Origin: Anthostomella pinea
Taxonomy: Eukaryota > Ascomycota > Sordariomycetes > Xylariales > Xylariaceae
DNA: 64,000 nt
Direction of reading: 5' to 3'
Assembly (NCBI GenBank): GCA_963556695.1
Contig: CAUWAG010000003.1
Coordinates: 5,766,001 to 5,830,000, forward strand
In this document: positions 43,577 to 55,560 of the stretch, one piece after another
How the letters are laid out: every line of letters begins with the position of its first letter
How positions within the stretch are numbered: position 1 is the stretch's first letter
Notes under the pieces: generated by a model
Databases searched by the model: none
Told to the model about the DNA's origin: nothing
Seen by the model: the letters and a program-made list of their open reading frames with translations, nothing else
Translations under genes and position numbers: made by a program

Positions 43577-44726
43577 ATGGCTCGCAAATTGGTCACAGTT
43601 CGACGAGTTTCTTCAATCCGCCCTATCCCAGCATCCTCAAATGTGTCAATCGCCTCAATCGACGGATGGAATTGCGGTGTACTGGCCGGCCAAGTCACTC
43701 AAGGCGACCTGGTGCTATTTTTCGAGGTTGATTCGTTTCTCCCGGACCCCAAGCATGATCCCCGCTTTGGTCACGGGAACAGCCCGATTCACCACACTGT
43801 TACCACTTGGCAGGGAAACAGAGGCATCCACGTCAAGTCTGTCACGATCGGGAGGAGCAGTGAGATTTCGCAGGGCGTTGCGCTCAATCTGAAAGAATTC
43901 CCCGAGGTCGAAGCTGGCTACGCAGAGGCAGTGCAGAAGTCGGGCCCCGTCGCCTGAGAGCTGCAAGTCATGGACATGTGCTTTGCTGAGATGCTTGGAG
44001 TCAAGAAGTGGGAGCTAGGTGAAAAGGAAGCTGTCCGCTGTCTCGGTACGCCACCTGTCTTCTTCCCGAATACCGGTTTAAACCGCGTACAAAACCTCAA
44101 GGACCTCTTTACAGAGAAATACTCGCAAGCAGTGTACCAGGAGTCCGTCAAGATGGACGGCTCAGCAATGACTGTCTATTTCATCAAGAAGACATCCCAG
44201 TTCTACCGATCAGTCCCCGTAATACCGGGGGGAACCAAGGCGGATCTGACCAACGGGCGATTCGGCGTCTGCAGCAAGAACATCGATCTGGCCGAGGGTG
44301 GAGGAAGCATTTTCTGGGAGGTCGCACTCAAGCATAGATTGCCCGACAAGCTGTCGAAGATCGACCGAAGCATTGCAATCCAGGGCGAGCTATGCGGCAG
44401 TTCGATCTAGCAGAATCGACACGGTTTCGGCAAGGGCTACCACGATTTTTTCGTCTTCAGCATGTTCGATATTGAAAGCCAGCAGCGTGTCTCTCCGGAT
44501 GAGACATTGAAACAAGCAGAGCTTCTTGGCATTCAGCATGTCCCCGTTCTGGGAGAGGTAACTACAGCTGCATGACATCGCCTCAAACATCGAAGACTTG
44601 CTGAAGCGCGCCGAGGGAGAAGGCATCAATGGCAAGAAGCGGGAGGGACTTGTGTACAAGAGTCTACAAGGCGGTCACAGATTCAAGGCACTGGCAAACG
44701 ACTACCTTCTCCAGCACGGGGAATAG
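43577..44726 (+). pseudogene. RNA ligase (DRB0094/Rnl-like), inactivated
   Basis: From ATG 43577 the frame runs through an N-terminal domain (RKLVTVRRVSSIRPIPASSNVSIASIDGW; GDLVLFFEVDSFLP) of the DRB0094-type RNA ligase family, then the nucleotidyltransferase core. Motif I is QESVKMDGSAMTVY (KxDG lysine intact); later come GGSIFWEVALKHRLPDKLSKI, IAIQGELCGSSI, HDFFVFSMFDI and motif IV REGLVYKS. Three lesions break it: TGA at 43955-43957, TAG at 44408-44410 (both one C-to-T change from an Arg or Gln codon) and a one-base shift near 44558-44566. Downstream of that, QLHDIASNIEDLLKRAEGEGINGKKREG continues in the new frame to the TAG at 44724. The total is about 383 codons, the length expected of the family. 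Family members seal RNA ends using ATP. A solo LTR sits immediately upstream. Confidence 0.82.
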
Positions 44727-45815
44727 CCAATCATCGATTCATTGCGAACGACCACGCGCGCTCAAGGTGCCGCCCACATCTCACTCCGCCGCGGCATATT
44801 CAGGATATCACCCCAGCTACTCAGGCGTGGGACGGCCTTGGATTCCCGATCATGGATAGAATATCGGCCATATTCGACAGTGTAGAGGCAGACGGAAAGG
44901 ATCGCGACTAGACCCGACGATATAACCCGACGCTAAGAGCGACGAGCACGCTTACTCTCTACTCACAGAGGAGTGTCTGCCCTCCTCATGCCCACTACAA
45001 CACTGCATCCGATTGGCCAGGTGAACACGCCTTTCACAATGCCGGGCGTCTCGGAATGGGACAGAAAGTGGACTTACTCATCGTCATGGAGAACGCGAAT
45101 TCGTAAATGTGCCTCGGAGCTCGGGAAAGAGGTTATGCGTACCAGGCCTAAGAATTTATGCCTGACGATGGCTGGCGCGAAAGGCATTATGTAGTACGCA
45201 ATAATGCAGGCTTATGCACGCGAGAGAAAGCAGTCGTCCGTGAGATGTTGAACCGGCGCTTTGAGTGAATACCTACGTGTACTGCTCTTAGGCTAGGCAT
45301 TGCCTACCTAAGGAGCGGACTGCACATTCTTCATGGCTATATTTTGAGCATTCTTTCTGGAAGCTTCTGGCATGGCCCTCGGAAAGAAGCGCCCAGTCGT
45401 AGAGACATGAAATGAAGGTAAAGGGCAAGATCACATCCCCAAGCACAGGGGCTTATAATCAGGGGTCTTATAACCTTGGTTATGACTGTCGTCGGCCCGT
45501 CGTCATTTGCATAAGTACTGGAGCCTTGTAGATTCAGTGCCGTCGGCAATGGTTCCTATTGGATCGGACGGTCGGTGCGCGGAGGACCGGAGGGTCGGAG
45601 GGTCGGACGATCATCAATAACGACCAAGATTTGCCGCAGAGCTGAAGCTGACGACTGAGTCTGCGTTGGAAGGATGCTTCATTCAACAGCAAGCCGCTTG
45701 GGAGGTCTTCTCGACTAGGGCTCTCCGTTATCGCCTTCCAGCTAGACTATAGGCTTGATCCATCACGGAGGTCGGAGACAGTCCACTGCACGACTTGATA
45801 CATACTTGTAACGCT
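44727..45815. other. Intergenic; promoter of the Zn2Cys6 gene
   Basis: A GGTCGGAGG-type simple repeat lies at about 45560-45615. No gene is supported. Confidence 0.5.
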
Positions 45816-48655
45816 ATGCCTGGGAACTATGAGGACCCGCCCCTCGTACGGCCCAGACCGCCACCAAGCCGCCGTCGAGATAAGCCGCAACTAAGCTGCA
45901 GTCTTTGTCGACGTCGGAAGTAAGTCCTCAGTCCCGCCCCGGGACTGGATGCCGTATCTCACTGGAACTGGAACCGGTACTAACCATATCAAAAGATTGA
46001 AGTGTGATCGTTTGCATCCCTGCTCGAACTGTTCTGTACGTATCATGTATGATGTGTGCGGTGGTTGTTAGCATGTCTCTGAGACTCTGACCCAACAGAA
46101 ACGCGGCCACGAGCTGTCATGTACCTATGCTGAGCCCCTAAACACGTCCGGCTCACCGAATAGCGTAAACAACCCCACACGCCCAACTGACGTGCAAGAC
46201 CGTCTGAGACAGTTAGAAGACCTCGTTGTCTCTCTCATGCATCACCGGCCAGCATCAGAGCCCAGCCCTGGCCAGACTTCAAGTTCTACAACTACCGCCG
46301 TGAACTCCCCATCCCAATCCAGCACCCTCAATCGTGACGGGCCTGGCGCGGTGGGTGAAGAGACAGTTCCGGCCCAACCTGGACTCGGCACGTTGGAACT
46401 GAGCAACACTGAAGTGAGATACCAAGGTCCAAATCACTGGACTTCGGTTCTGGACGCCATCGCCGAACTCAAGGGAGATGTTCAGGAGACGGAACGTACT
46501 TGGCTCCCAGAAGCCGACCCGAAGCCTTCGACGCCCACGCCCCCGGACACTATTCTTCTCTTTTCTGGGTGCACGCAAAGCAGCAGAGAAGAAGTCATGG
46601 CAGCTTTACCTCCACGGCCTCTATCAGATTGCCTCGTATCTCAGTGTTTCGAAGCCCTCGACTTGGTATCGTGTCCGTGTCATGTTCCTGCTAGAGTACA
46701 CATGGTGGCTGATCTCTTCAGCAGGTCTCATCAACAAAGATGGGTTCTGGAAAGAAGTAAGGTGATCCTGAGTCAGAGGCGAGCAAGACACAACTGACGA
46801 CGCACAGTATAACTCATTCTGGAATGATCCTGACTCTGCCCCCATAGCATGGGTGGGGTTGCTGTTTAGCATGCTCTGCATAGCCGCACAGTATCGGGAT
46901 AACGATTATGAACGCCTCAGGAGCTTGCAGCCAGAGGTGATTAGCCAGACAAGTCTACGGGTGCTCGCTCATGAGTATCACGAGAAGACTATTCAATGTC
47001 TGATGCTGGCCCGATATACAAAAGGCGGTCCTTACGTGATCGAAACACTGATCCAATACATCGCGGCAGTGTATGTGAGACAACGAGATGCCAACAATGA
47101 CGTTTGGCTTGCCCTGGTTCATGCGATTCATCTTGCCAGTATGTCACCAGCTCCCGGGACAGGCATATTCTTCTCTTGCTGGCTCTTTTTGCACCCCATT
47201 TAGGGAATGGGGCGTCGGATATATTTACCCCTGACCTAAGCAATTGCTAATGAACTGATAATCTTATCTTTAGTGCGGATGGGATACCATCGGGATCCAA
47301 AGCATTTCAAGCACCTATCACCGTATGATGGAGAAATGAGGCGGCGGGTTTGGCTTATGCTTTACTACATGGACAACGGGCTTTCTTCTCAAATAGGCAT
47401 GCCACGAACCATCAAAGATGTGAGCGGTACTCGTCCCCCAGACTCCCTTTTCTGGCCGGTCTGCAAACCACTGCTACCATTCCATGAGGGCCCGCAGCAT
47501 TGTGGTTCAATCTACACACTCCCTTCAAATCCTACATACGACAGCGGTTACTGACATGTGGCAGTCTGTAATCGACGCAGCAGAACCTCGCAACCTTCTC
47601 GACAGCGATTTCGATGTTGAGACAATTGAGTTGCCCCCGTCTCGCCCAGAAACAGAGATGACACCCATGCTGGTGATCTTATCCAAGACTCGCATAGCCA
47701 GGATATATGCTACCGTTGCGGATTTAGCCACTGACACGAAACCGTGCCCGTACTCGGAGATATTGAGGATCGACGAACAACTCAAGAGGGCCTTCGCGAA
47801 TCTTCCAAGTTATTTCGAAATGCGTCCCGTTTCGGAGTCGGTTATGGATCCGCCCACCATCATCGCCCAGAGAATCCATATCCAAATGTCATATCACAAG
47901 ACGCAGATCGCCCTTCACCGGAGATACCTGGCCCTGGGGAGGGATGACGAGCGGTATTCCTACTCCCGCAGGACTGTCGTGCAGGCTGCTTTGCAGCTGC
48001 TGAAGTACCAACAGCTTATGGATCAAGAAATGCAGCCTTGCGGACGCCTTTATCCTGTTCGTTGGAGGATAACCTCTCTAATCAACAGTGACTACCTCCT
48101 TGCCACGGTCGTGATCTGCTTCTATCTGCAACATAGCGGCGAAGCCATCGACCCCGAAGAACTGGGTGAGATAAAGGAGGTTATGAGGAAGACACGTTCG
48201 ATCTGGATTTGGGGGATCTCCACTTCAACGGAAGCGAAGAAGGCCGTCGAGGCCATCAACGCGGTCTTGCCAGATATCCCCGGCATTGACGAGGATGCAG
48301 TCCCGGGAGGAGCGTGGAATCATACGCCACCATCCGAAATGTCAGCGGAAAACTTCCTATTTCCTCCAAACCAGGGTGAGTACCGGACACTGGTTATTCA
48401 ATGTTCTTAAGGACAGTACTGTACTAAGACTTGCTCATAGGAGACTCCATGGGCTTCCATATGCCCTACTTCATGAACTCCATATTTGGAGTGCCTTCGA
48501 TAGGCTCTATCGACTTCAATAACATGGAAACACTCGATGGGCCTTTGCCATCAAGCTTCATTGATCCGTGGTTTCAGGTAAGCAAGGAGTACCATGGACC
48601 AAGATACCACGAAGCTAACACGTCACCCAAGCCTGTCGGTAATGGCTTCTCTTGA
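45816..48655 (+). CDS. Zn2Cys6 transcription factor with Fungal_trans domain
   Basis: Proposed exons are 45816-45919, 45996-46035, 46099-46672, 46725-46756, 46808-47138, 47274-47419, 47565-48375, 48441-48577 and 48632-48655 (732 aa). The binuclear zinc cluster is CSLCRRRKLKCDRLHPCSNCSKRGHELSC (Cys 28, 31, 38, 44, 47, 56), split by two introns. A short coiled linker (DRLRQLEDLVVSLM) follows. The middle-homology region SREEVMAALPPRPLSDCLVSQCFEALDL then leads into the Fungal_trans domain (EYNSFWNDP; LIQYIAAVYVRQRDANNDVWLALVHAIHLAMRMGYHRDP; RRRVWLMLYYMDNGLSSQIGMPRTIKD). Exon 4 is 32 nt; it restores FWKEYNSFW at the right spacing but uses a weak donor (GTCCGT at 46673). The last intron is a multiple of three and may be retained. 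Introns of 135 and 145 nt are long for this window. The target genes are unknown; it may control the oxidase/transporter/P450 genes to its right. Confidence 0.88.
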
Positions 48656-51600
48656 TGAGCTTGCTGTCGTATCTTGTTTAAGTGAGGAGCTGGTACGCCC
48701 AACATTGATATCCAACATGTACATATATGAGTCTTTCCCCTCTCAGCTCCTCTGGGCCTTTCATCTATCCTTAATACATCTTGGTTGAACACCAAAGTCA
48801 ACATATATGGGTACGAGAATTTTCATGGGTATGAAGGACGGCTTGTCGAAGGAGAGGTGGAGAAGTAGAAGCATAGCAGGGAGTGCATGATGGCTTTCTG
48901 GCTGGAGGGTATCAAGAAAGCACAGAGGTGATAGCATGGAAGGGCGCACAAGAGACTCGGATGCCGTTGGGTGTGGCTAGGCTGCTGGCATGAGCATTGA
49001 TGCGTGGCGGTATGCTGGCCAATGCTGAAGTCAAAGCAAGCGCCTTGGGCAGATCAGCGTGTCGTGTGTGCTCAGAGATAGTCGGCCATGATACCCACCA
49101 CTCCGGGTATGGCAACATCATTTACATCTCCTCTCACCATTCACATCTCCTCTGACCATGAAAATCGCTGTTGATCCAATGCAGGAGGATGCAGATGCTG
49201 AGCTGTCCCCAGTCCAACGCATGAAGGCTAACATAGTGCATGCCCACTCGGCCTTATCTTGTAGAAAGACTAGCGACTCAGCTATCATAGGTCCGGTACA
49301 TGAGGTTGGAAGGAGCCAGAAGGCAGCATCATCCGGGTAGTATCGTCTCCTTTGCCGCAGCCGTTAACGGAGGCAACGACCTCGCGAGACCCTATGTGAC
49401 TATAGTCGCTGATAAAGGGGCTATGCTCATTGGCTGCTTTCGAGCTTCATACAGACGATAGACCGACCAGGGTGCAGTGATAATGCACGTATACTCACAT
49501 GTGTGTTCACTGGCAACCCTTCTTCTATCTCGATATTGTGCATTTCGCCCATAGTTACCGTCCCTACCGTCACCCAACATTCATTGCCACTCCAACGTTA
49601 CTCCAATTTCCTAAGTATCAAACGCCTGACAAAGATGGTGGGAACAAAACAGGAGTGTATAGAGGTCCAGCTGATATTGGAGTTATGCTTACTCACTTCA
49701 GGTGTTTGTGTAGCACCATGTGTCCCCCCGCCTTCACCCCAGCCTGCTGCTGTGTGACCCAAGTTCTAGGCCGCGAGTATGCATGATTCCTTTACTTGAA
49801 CCAACCTTTCTCGTGTCCTGCCTGCCTCTATTGGCTATAATGCCATGCGTGCACTCGTACCTTACAACAGCGTCATTCCCAACGTCGCAGCCAGGTTTCA
49901 GACCAGGAAGACAATGTGGAGGTCAGTAAGAACCTGCGGAAGGTAGTCACCGTTCGGATTTCGCCCAGGGACACACAGTAAAAACATTGTGACTGAGGAC
50001 ACACAGTGAGATACTTGCAATATCGTATTGAGACACATAGTGAGAGCATTATGATATCGTATTGACGAGATACCCGACGGCTGGCGCGTGACCAAGATGT
50101 TGGCGGGAGTGGCAGACGGAGATTCGAGTCCGGGCATCCCTTCCTTCGACGTCAGTATAGATTGCATTGAAGTAAGCTACCCGAGAACGCTTGCAGCCGC
50201 ATTAGTTCATGGGGAAAGCGCTCCACGCCTGGCCTGCCCTCCCTCCCATAGCACTGATACCACTAGAGTTAGCCTGCCACAAGCTATCTGAGCACCGAGG
50301 GGCAGTCTGACAGCTGCAGATAGCAGAAGCTTAACGTTATTGCAGACGGGACCACGCCCCAAGGAGGATCCGAATTGAGCGAATGGAGTGGGAGGAAAGT
50401 TGGCACGCGACCTCGTTTCTAAACTTGTCACCTCTATGCAGGTCTGCAGATGCTGGCGACCCTCAGTATGCAGTGGGCCTATAGAACCTATAGGGAGAAT
50501 CCGATATCTCCGCAGCGAGCGACGGCCAATCAGCCAGACCTCGAGAACTCAAGTCGGGAACATAACAACAGTCTGTGTCAAGGCGGTCGCCTGCCCCATG
50601 GATCCACACAGGTGGAGAATCTTCATGTGATTGATGATCAGCACGCACGCTGATCGAGTATACATGTATACGTGTGTGATAAGCAAAGGTTCAAAACTAA
50701 GGTTCCGGCCGCAGGTGTGTAGAGCTAGGGACGTAGTAGGCGCCGGGCTTTATCTCCGTTATCGGGTGTTGCACACGCCAGACAGCTCCTCCCTATACGT
50801 TACCACCAGATAACGCCACGCGGCGGTCTAATGGCAACACTGGTCGAAGTCTAATTCTTAAGTAATTCTGATATCATCAGAAGCTTCCCACGGAAGATAT
50901 GCGACAGCAGTGACACCCCGGGCGGTCAGGTATGGGAGGTTACGGAATGTTCTTCGAGAGGGAGGGAGGTTGAAAGAAAAGACACAATGAAGGGAGGAAG
51001 TGGGAAAGGGGGAGGTCGGTATGCATACCGTGTAGTGGTTCTATAGAGATGTGTTGCGTACTGTATAGAGGTACGTATCTGCATACACATCTCTATAGAT
51101 ATCGACTCCAGCCAATGGTGGGGCTCGCCATAGTGACCCAAGCTGGTTTCGAAAGCCTTCACCGAGCCAATTGACCTGGTGCCCCATCCGATACGGTGAC
51201 ACTAATGCGCGATGACTGTCGGTATTCGGTTTCTCCTCCACATGGGTGCACCAGGAGACCAGGAGCTTCACCTGGCGGCTCATTCTCAGGCGACATCGCA
51301 TTCAATAGTCTGGATGCCGCTTTAGGTATGTCCGGTAACGCTGCGCCCCTCCACACCTTTCAGACGGGGACGCTCTGCCTCGTCAAGTCGAACCACGTAG
51401 GCGCTGAGAGCTGGCACGTCGAGAGAGAGTCGATAAAGTCGACTGCGCACCGATTGGAGCCCCCATCGACAGGAGCGACGGATCGTCACCCGGCCCTTCG
51501 TTGGGTCGGGCCCGTCGTGCTGCTTTATCTATATGCCGGCATGCCTGACGATGGCAAACTCTCGCACTCGTCTACCCGTCTATCTGTTCTCCACGATGCC

Positions 51601-51923
51601 CAATGGTTGATTGGCATCGTCATCGATGGTTCTCGCGATGCATGCCGTGGCCTGGCCATTGGCGAGGCGGGACGAGCTAATACCCCAAGCAAAGGGTGGT
51701 CGAGATAAGGCCTCGAAAGGACCAGCACTTGGCCCCATGACAATATATGAGAGCTTCGTCGACGCCGTTTGGTTCCTGTCGTTCTCCCCCCATCAACCAC
51801 TTCAGACTAGTCATAATAACATATTCACTGCAGACACTGCTCTACCTCGAGGCAGCTCCTCTTCCCTTCGCACTGCTACACCCCGCTCGATACCACCAAT
51901 TTAAGATAACAGACATAATCATC
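48656..51923. other. 3.3-kb intergenic region
   Basis: No gene is supported. Short near-repeats of ACACA(C/T)AGTGAGA and ATATCGTATTGA occur at 49975-50070. Open frames up to 170 codons (51196-51708) lack motifs and overlap the likely promoter of the oxygenase gene. Confidence 0.5.
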
Positions 51924-53130
51924 ATGGCAGCCGCAGCTGTGATGCCAGCCTCCATTCCAGCCCAGGCCAAGCCGGCCTGGAAACCCATCATCATGGAGCC
52001 CCAAGCTTCCAAGGCGGACGATGTTGAGTTTGACCCCGACCTGCACCTTTCCTTCAAGGAGGCTCCCAAGGTGCACACCATGACGGACCTTGGCCTGCCC
52101 GAGGACACAGGAATCTCACCGATTGCAGTCTCAGAGCCCTTCCCGCTCTTCACATTTGACGCCGTGATGCGGATGAGGCAGGAGATTCTGAGCCCGGAGG
52201 TGCTCGGCAACTGCCAGTACTCCAGCAATCTCGCTCAGTGCCAGCTGAGAGGATTTGTGAACAAGTACGCCCCATTCGTCTACGACGTATGGAAGAACCC
52301 CAAGACACTAGCGATCGTGTCCAAGATCGCGGGGATCGACCTGGTGCCCGAGATGGACTTCGAGCTCGCGCACGTCAACATCTCGGTCAAGTCGGAGGAA
52401 GAGCGGGAGGAGGAGCTTGCGGCCTTCGCCGAGCGGGCCGAGTTCGAGGCCGACGAGGGCATCGCGGGCTGTCCCTGGGAGGACGACAAGCCCATCGTCG
52501 ACTGGCACACCGACAGCTACCCCTTTGTCTGCGTGACCATGCTCAGCGACTGTCGGACTATGATTGGCGGCGAGACTGCGCTTCGCACCGGGACCGGGGA
52601 CATCATGAAAGTGCGCGGCCCGCAGATGGTGAGTTCCCTTAATATCCGACGCTTACGCAGCCTGAAAGCTGACAGACAACCAGGGCTGCGCCGTCATCCT
52701 GCAGGGCAGGTATATCGAGCACCAGGCCCTGCGCGCCCTGGGCGCCGCCGAGCGCATCAGCATGGTGACGTCGTTCCGGCCGCGCTGCCCTTCGGTGCGC
52801 GACGACACGGTGCTCACAACCGTGCGGCCCATCTCAATCGTGTCGGAGCTGTACAACCAGTTCGCCGAGTACCGGCTCGAGATCCTCGAGGAGCGGGTGC
52901 GGCAGCAGCTCCGGGAGCTGCGCGACGCGCACGCGGCCGGGCGGCGCGTGGCCACCAAGAAGCTCAAGGCCTTCCTCGATGAGCAGGAGCGCTTCCTCGC
53001 CCACATGAACCGCGAGATGGTCGACGACGAGCGCGTCGTTAGGGGTAGTATTGACGACAGCCACCTGCTCAATCCCAAGACCGAGTCCAAGGTCGAGCCC
53101 ACGTCCAAGAAACGCATGCGGCGTATGTGA
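51924..53130 (+). CDS. 2OG-Fe(II) oxygenase-like protein
   Basis: Two exons, 51924-52628 and 52684-53130, are joined by a 55-nt intron and give 383 aa from the ATG at 51924. The double-stranded beta-helix signature of 2-oxoglutarate/Fe(II) oxygenases is visible: the HxD pair in DWHTDSYPF (His195, Asp197), a GGETALRTGTGDIMKV strand, distal His in GRYIEHQAL (His248) and the 2OG-binding arginine in ISMVTSFRPR (Arg267). The family is widespread in ascomycetes with unknown substrates, and paralogs often lie in or beside biosynthetic clusters. The N-terminal 90 residues are family-specific; the C-terminus is a basic, helical tail (EERVRQQLRELRDAHAAGRR; SKKRMRRM). Codons are strongly GC-biased. No damage is seen. 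Confidence 0.82.
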
Positions 53131-53740
53131 GAGCGGAGCCGCCGCAACGTGCAGCTTTTTTGCTGATGCTGACCCCCCCGGCGCATGGCTCACCCTCTAT
53201 AATCCCCAAGCCCCCAATCCCCCAATCCCCAAACCCCAAGCCCCAAGCTCCCCTACTTCCGTTGATGAAATTGGTTATGATCCTGGAATCTCATGTGTTA
53301 TGAAGTCGTCGTTCGTTTATGAGTGTTTGATATTCCCATGTACGGAGGAAGGCATCGTTTTCTTGACAGCCGTGGGCTGTTGTCTATCCTTCCGATTAGC
53401 GTGCTAGCGTTTCAGTGTTTACGACCAAATTGCAAACCCCTATCTATAATTTCCCTCCCGACAGTAATGTGAATCTTTGACAAGACTATTGGCCGTTTCA
53501 AGTCACTACGAGGCCATACACATGGATTACCGTGAAGTGTGATATGCTGTCGTGTCCGCACCATGGTTCTCATTGTGTCACCACGGCTAAGAGGGGTGCA
53601 TGGTTCCAAAATCCATACTTCTCTAAATCATCATCCTCTGCGTCGCATCGCCCGTTGGTTCTTCATCTGCCGGTAGTTGCTAGGATGACATCACCCGTAT
53701 CTTCAGACCGCCAGACGGATGGAGATCAGGGTAGACTGAC
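53131..53740. other. 3' spacer with C-rich repeat
   Basis: A degenerate CCCCAA(N) array lies at about 53199-53252, directly after the oxygenase stop codon. No gene is supported. Confidence 0.5.
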
Positions 53741-54853
53741 CTACTGATACGGAGGCGGCGGATCGTCGGCGGATGTCTGCCCCTGGGGTACCGTCCCAAC
53801 CTCACCACCGCTAATCCGCTCAAAGATGCGCTCTCTAGCCCTCTGCAGCTCCAACCGCGCATCCTTCAACGCCTGGGACTTCGCGCTCGTCTCCTGTTCG
53901 CAGGCGTGGTGTCGAGCCTGGGCGTTCGCCAACTGAGCCCGCAAGGCGCCGCCGCAGCGCTGGAGCTCGTCCTTGGACCCCTTGATCTTGTCGTGGAAGT
54001 CCATGTCGGTGAAGATGTTGTCGAAGAAGACGTCGCTCATGAGGCTGTCCTGGGCAATGCGCACCGGCGGCAGGGCCTGCACGTGCGGCGACATGCGCTG
54101 CGCCTGGCTGACCAGCGACATCATCTGGCTGACCTGGGTCTCGGCTTGGGAGAGGGCGTTGCGCTCCATCATGTCGGTGAGCGAGCCGCCGCCAGACATG
54201 TCCATGCGGCTGTAGTCCAGCGCCTCCTCGGTGGCTGTCGCCGCGGCGTTCAATCGCTGTTGGGCTTGGGCTAAGCTGCTCACGACCTGCGTCTCGGCCT
54301 CCGTCCTGAGGCGTGAGTCATGGTATGCCCGCGAAGCGTCCGCGGCGTTGCGCTCCGAGCTGTCCTCTTCCGGGAACTCTGGAGTCGGCCCTTGGAAGAG
54401 GCTGTCGTAGAGACTGTCGAGTTCCTGCTGCGCCTGCGTGTGGCGGCCCAGCCGGGCCTCGAGATCATTGCGCGCCGTCTGGGCCTCGGAGCGCATCTGC
54501 GTCAGGGAGTCCCTCTCCGCCTTCGCCTGGTGTTCCTTCTGCAGGGCGTCGAAGTAGTCGCGCTCCTCCTTTTCGGCCTTGGCGGCGAACTTCTCCGTCT
54601 TACCGCTCACGCGGTAGGCGAAGCGCTTCAGGACCGAGTCGCGGTACTTCTCGTGGTCATTGTGCTCTTTAAAGCGCTCATGGCCCAGGGTCGCGATCCG
54701 CTTCTCCAGGCTTGAGAGCTGCTTGTCGAGGTCGGCGATGTAGGCGTTTTGGTTCTCGAGATCTGGCGCGGCGTGGTCTGTCTCGAGGAGGATGCGCAGC
54801 AGCTCGCTGTTGCGGGCCGCTGCTTCTTGGACCTTGTTTGCCAGTGATGCCAT
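53741..54853 (-). CDS. Coiled-coil protein, function unknown
   Basis: One intronless frame encodes 370 residues. I start it at ATG 54853 (MASLANKVQEAAARNSELL), because the longer frame begins at a TTG. Almost the whole sequence is predicted long helix with heptad-like spacing (DLDKQLSSLEKRIATLG; FDALQKEHQAKAERDSL; QTARNDLEARLGRHTQAQQEL; LKDARLELQRARERIFERI). A hydrophobic-poor linker at the middle (FQGPTPEFPEEDSSER) and a Pro-rich end (ADDPPPPYQ, a PPPY motif that could bind WW domains) complete it. There is no signal peptide or transmembrane helix. I know this as a type of conserved ascomycete hypothetical protein but cannot assign a role. It is intact and very GC-rich. Confidence 0.8.
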   Translation of the reverse strand: MASLANKVQEAAARNSELLRILLETDHAAPDLENQNAYIADLDKQLSSLEKRIATLGHERFKEHNDHEKYRDSVLKRFAYRVSGKTEKFAAKAEKEERDYFDALQKEHQAKAERDSLTQMRSEAQTARNDLEARLGRHTQAQQELDSLYDSLFQGPTPEFPEEDSSERNAADASRAYHDSRLRTEAETQVVSSLAQAQQRLNAAATATEEALDYSRMDMSGGGSLTDMMERNALSQAETQVSQMMSLVSQAQRMSPHVQALPPVRIAQDSLMSDVFFDNIFTDMDFHDKIKGSKDELQRCGGALRAQLANAQARHHACEQETSAKSQALKDARLELQRARERIFERISGGEVGTVPQGQTSADDPPPPYQ

Positions 54854-55339
54854 TTGGGAGTGGGTAGAGAAATGAGTAAGGTTGAAGTTCAAGACGGTTG
54901 AGGTTGTGTGGTTATAAATCGAAACACGTTAGGTGTTGGTACGCATTCTCTATCATGGAATCCAGGATTCAGCCTTACTGTCGCGCCAACACGAAGTGGG
55001 AGCACTGCCACATCCAGGCTGCCGTGCGGCACTGCGTCTTGGCTGACGCCTTGTGGTACCATGACAAAGGAGCGAACAGTTTCGGGTGCCCAACCACTGT
55101 GGAGGCCTAGGGGCTAGTTTGAGGGCGAAGACGAGGTTGAATCCGTCTGTGCTGCAGGTCATGTCCCCAATCTGTTCGTGGCTATGTGGTTCAGCTGGAC
55201 GGCTGAACCTCCGATCCTCACCCCTAAGATTGATGTCTCCCTCAGCAGCTGCGTCATTGAGTCACATCAAGCAAACAGCATCCAGAATACAGACCATCGC
55301 CCCTATTGTGACCTGGTCCCTTCTTCTGGAAGCTCTGCT
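54854..55339. other. Spacer
   Basis: Upstream flank of the coiled-coil gene. No gene is supported. Confidence 0.5.
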
Positions 55340-55560
55340 GTCAAACAGTGCGTAGGTAATTGGTTCGTATGGTTGATAATTGTGTATTCAGTGCTGATTG
55401 TGTTGTTCTGAAGTTGTTGTTGTGGCCAGTTTGCCAAAAAAATGCCCTACTGTAATGGCCCTTGTTCGGTGCACTGCCACCTCCCTGATGCAACGGTGGC
55501 TTGCGTGCTATTCAACACCTGCCAATCTAATCCTTACGTGATGGGGCGTCAGTCACATCA
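55340..55560 (+). pseudogene. Relic of a BTB-gene 3' region
   Basis: The sequence GTCAAACAGTGCGTA...GGTTGAT... and, further on, CGGTGCACTGCCACCTCCCTGA followed by GTGGCTTGCGTGC closely match 39240-39415 of the BTB pseudogene. In the better frame the second block reads CSVHCHLPDATVACVLFN. No BTB core precedes it, so only the tail of a paralog remains here. Confidence 0.6.

Noticed and set aside
46478..46765. A 95-codon open frame overlapping the Zn2Cys6 gene with protein-like text along its whole length
   Set aside because: Only its end (GLINKDGFWKE) fits the transcription factor and is used as exon 4; upstream, the other frame carries the conserved SREEVMAALPPRPLSDCLV segment.
51196..51708. 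170-codon open frame upstream of the oxygenase gene
   Set aside because: No motif and it overlaps antisense frames; probable promoter DNA.
54854..54892. N-terminal extension of the coiled-coil protein
   Set aside because: The extra 13 residues begin at a TTG codon; the first ATG is at 54853.
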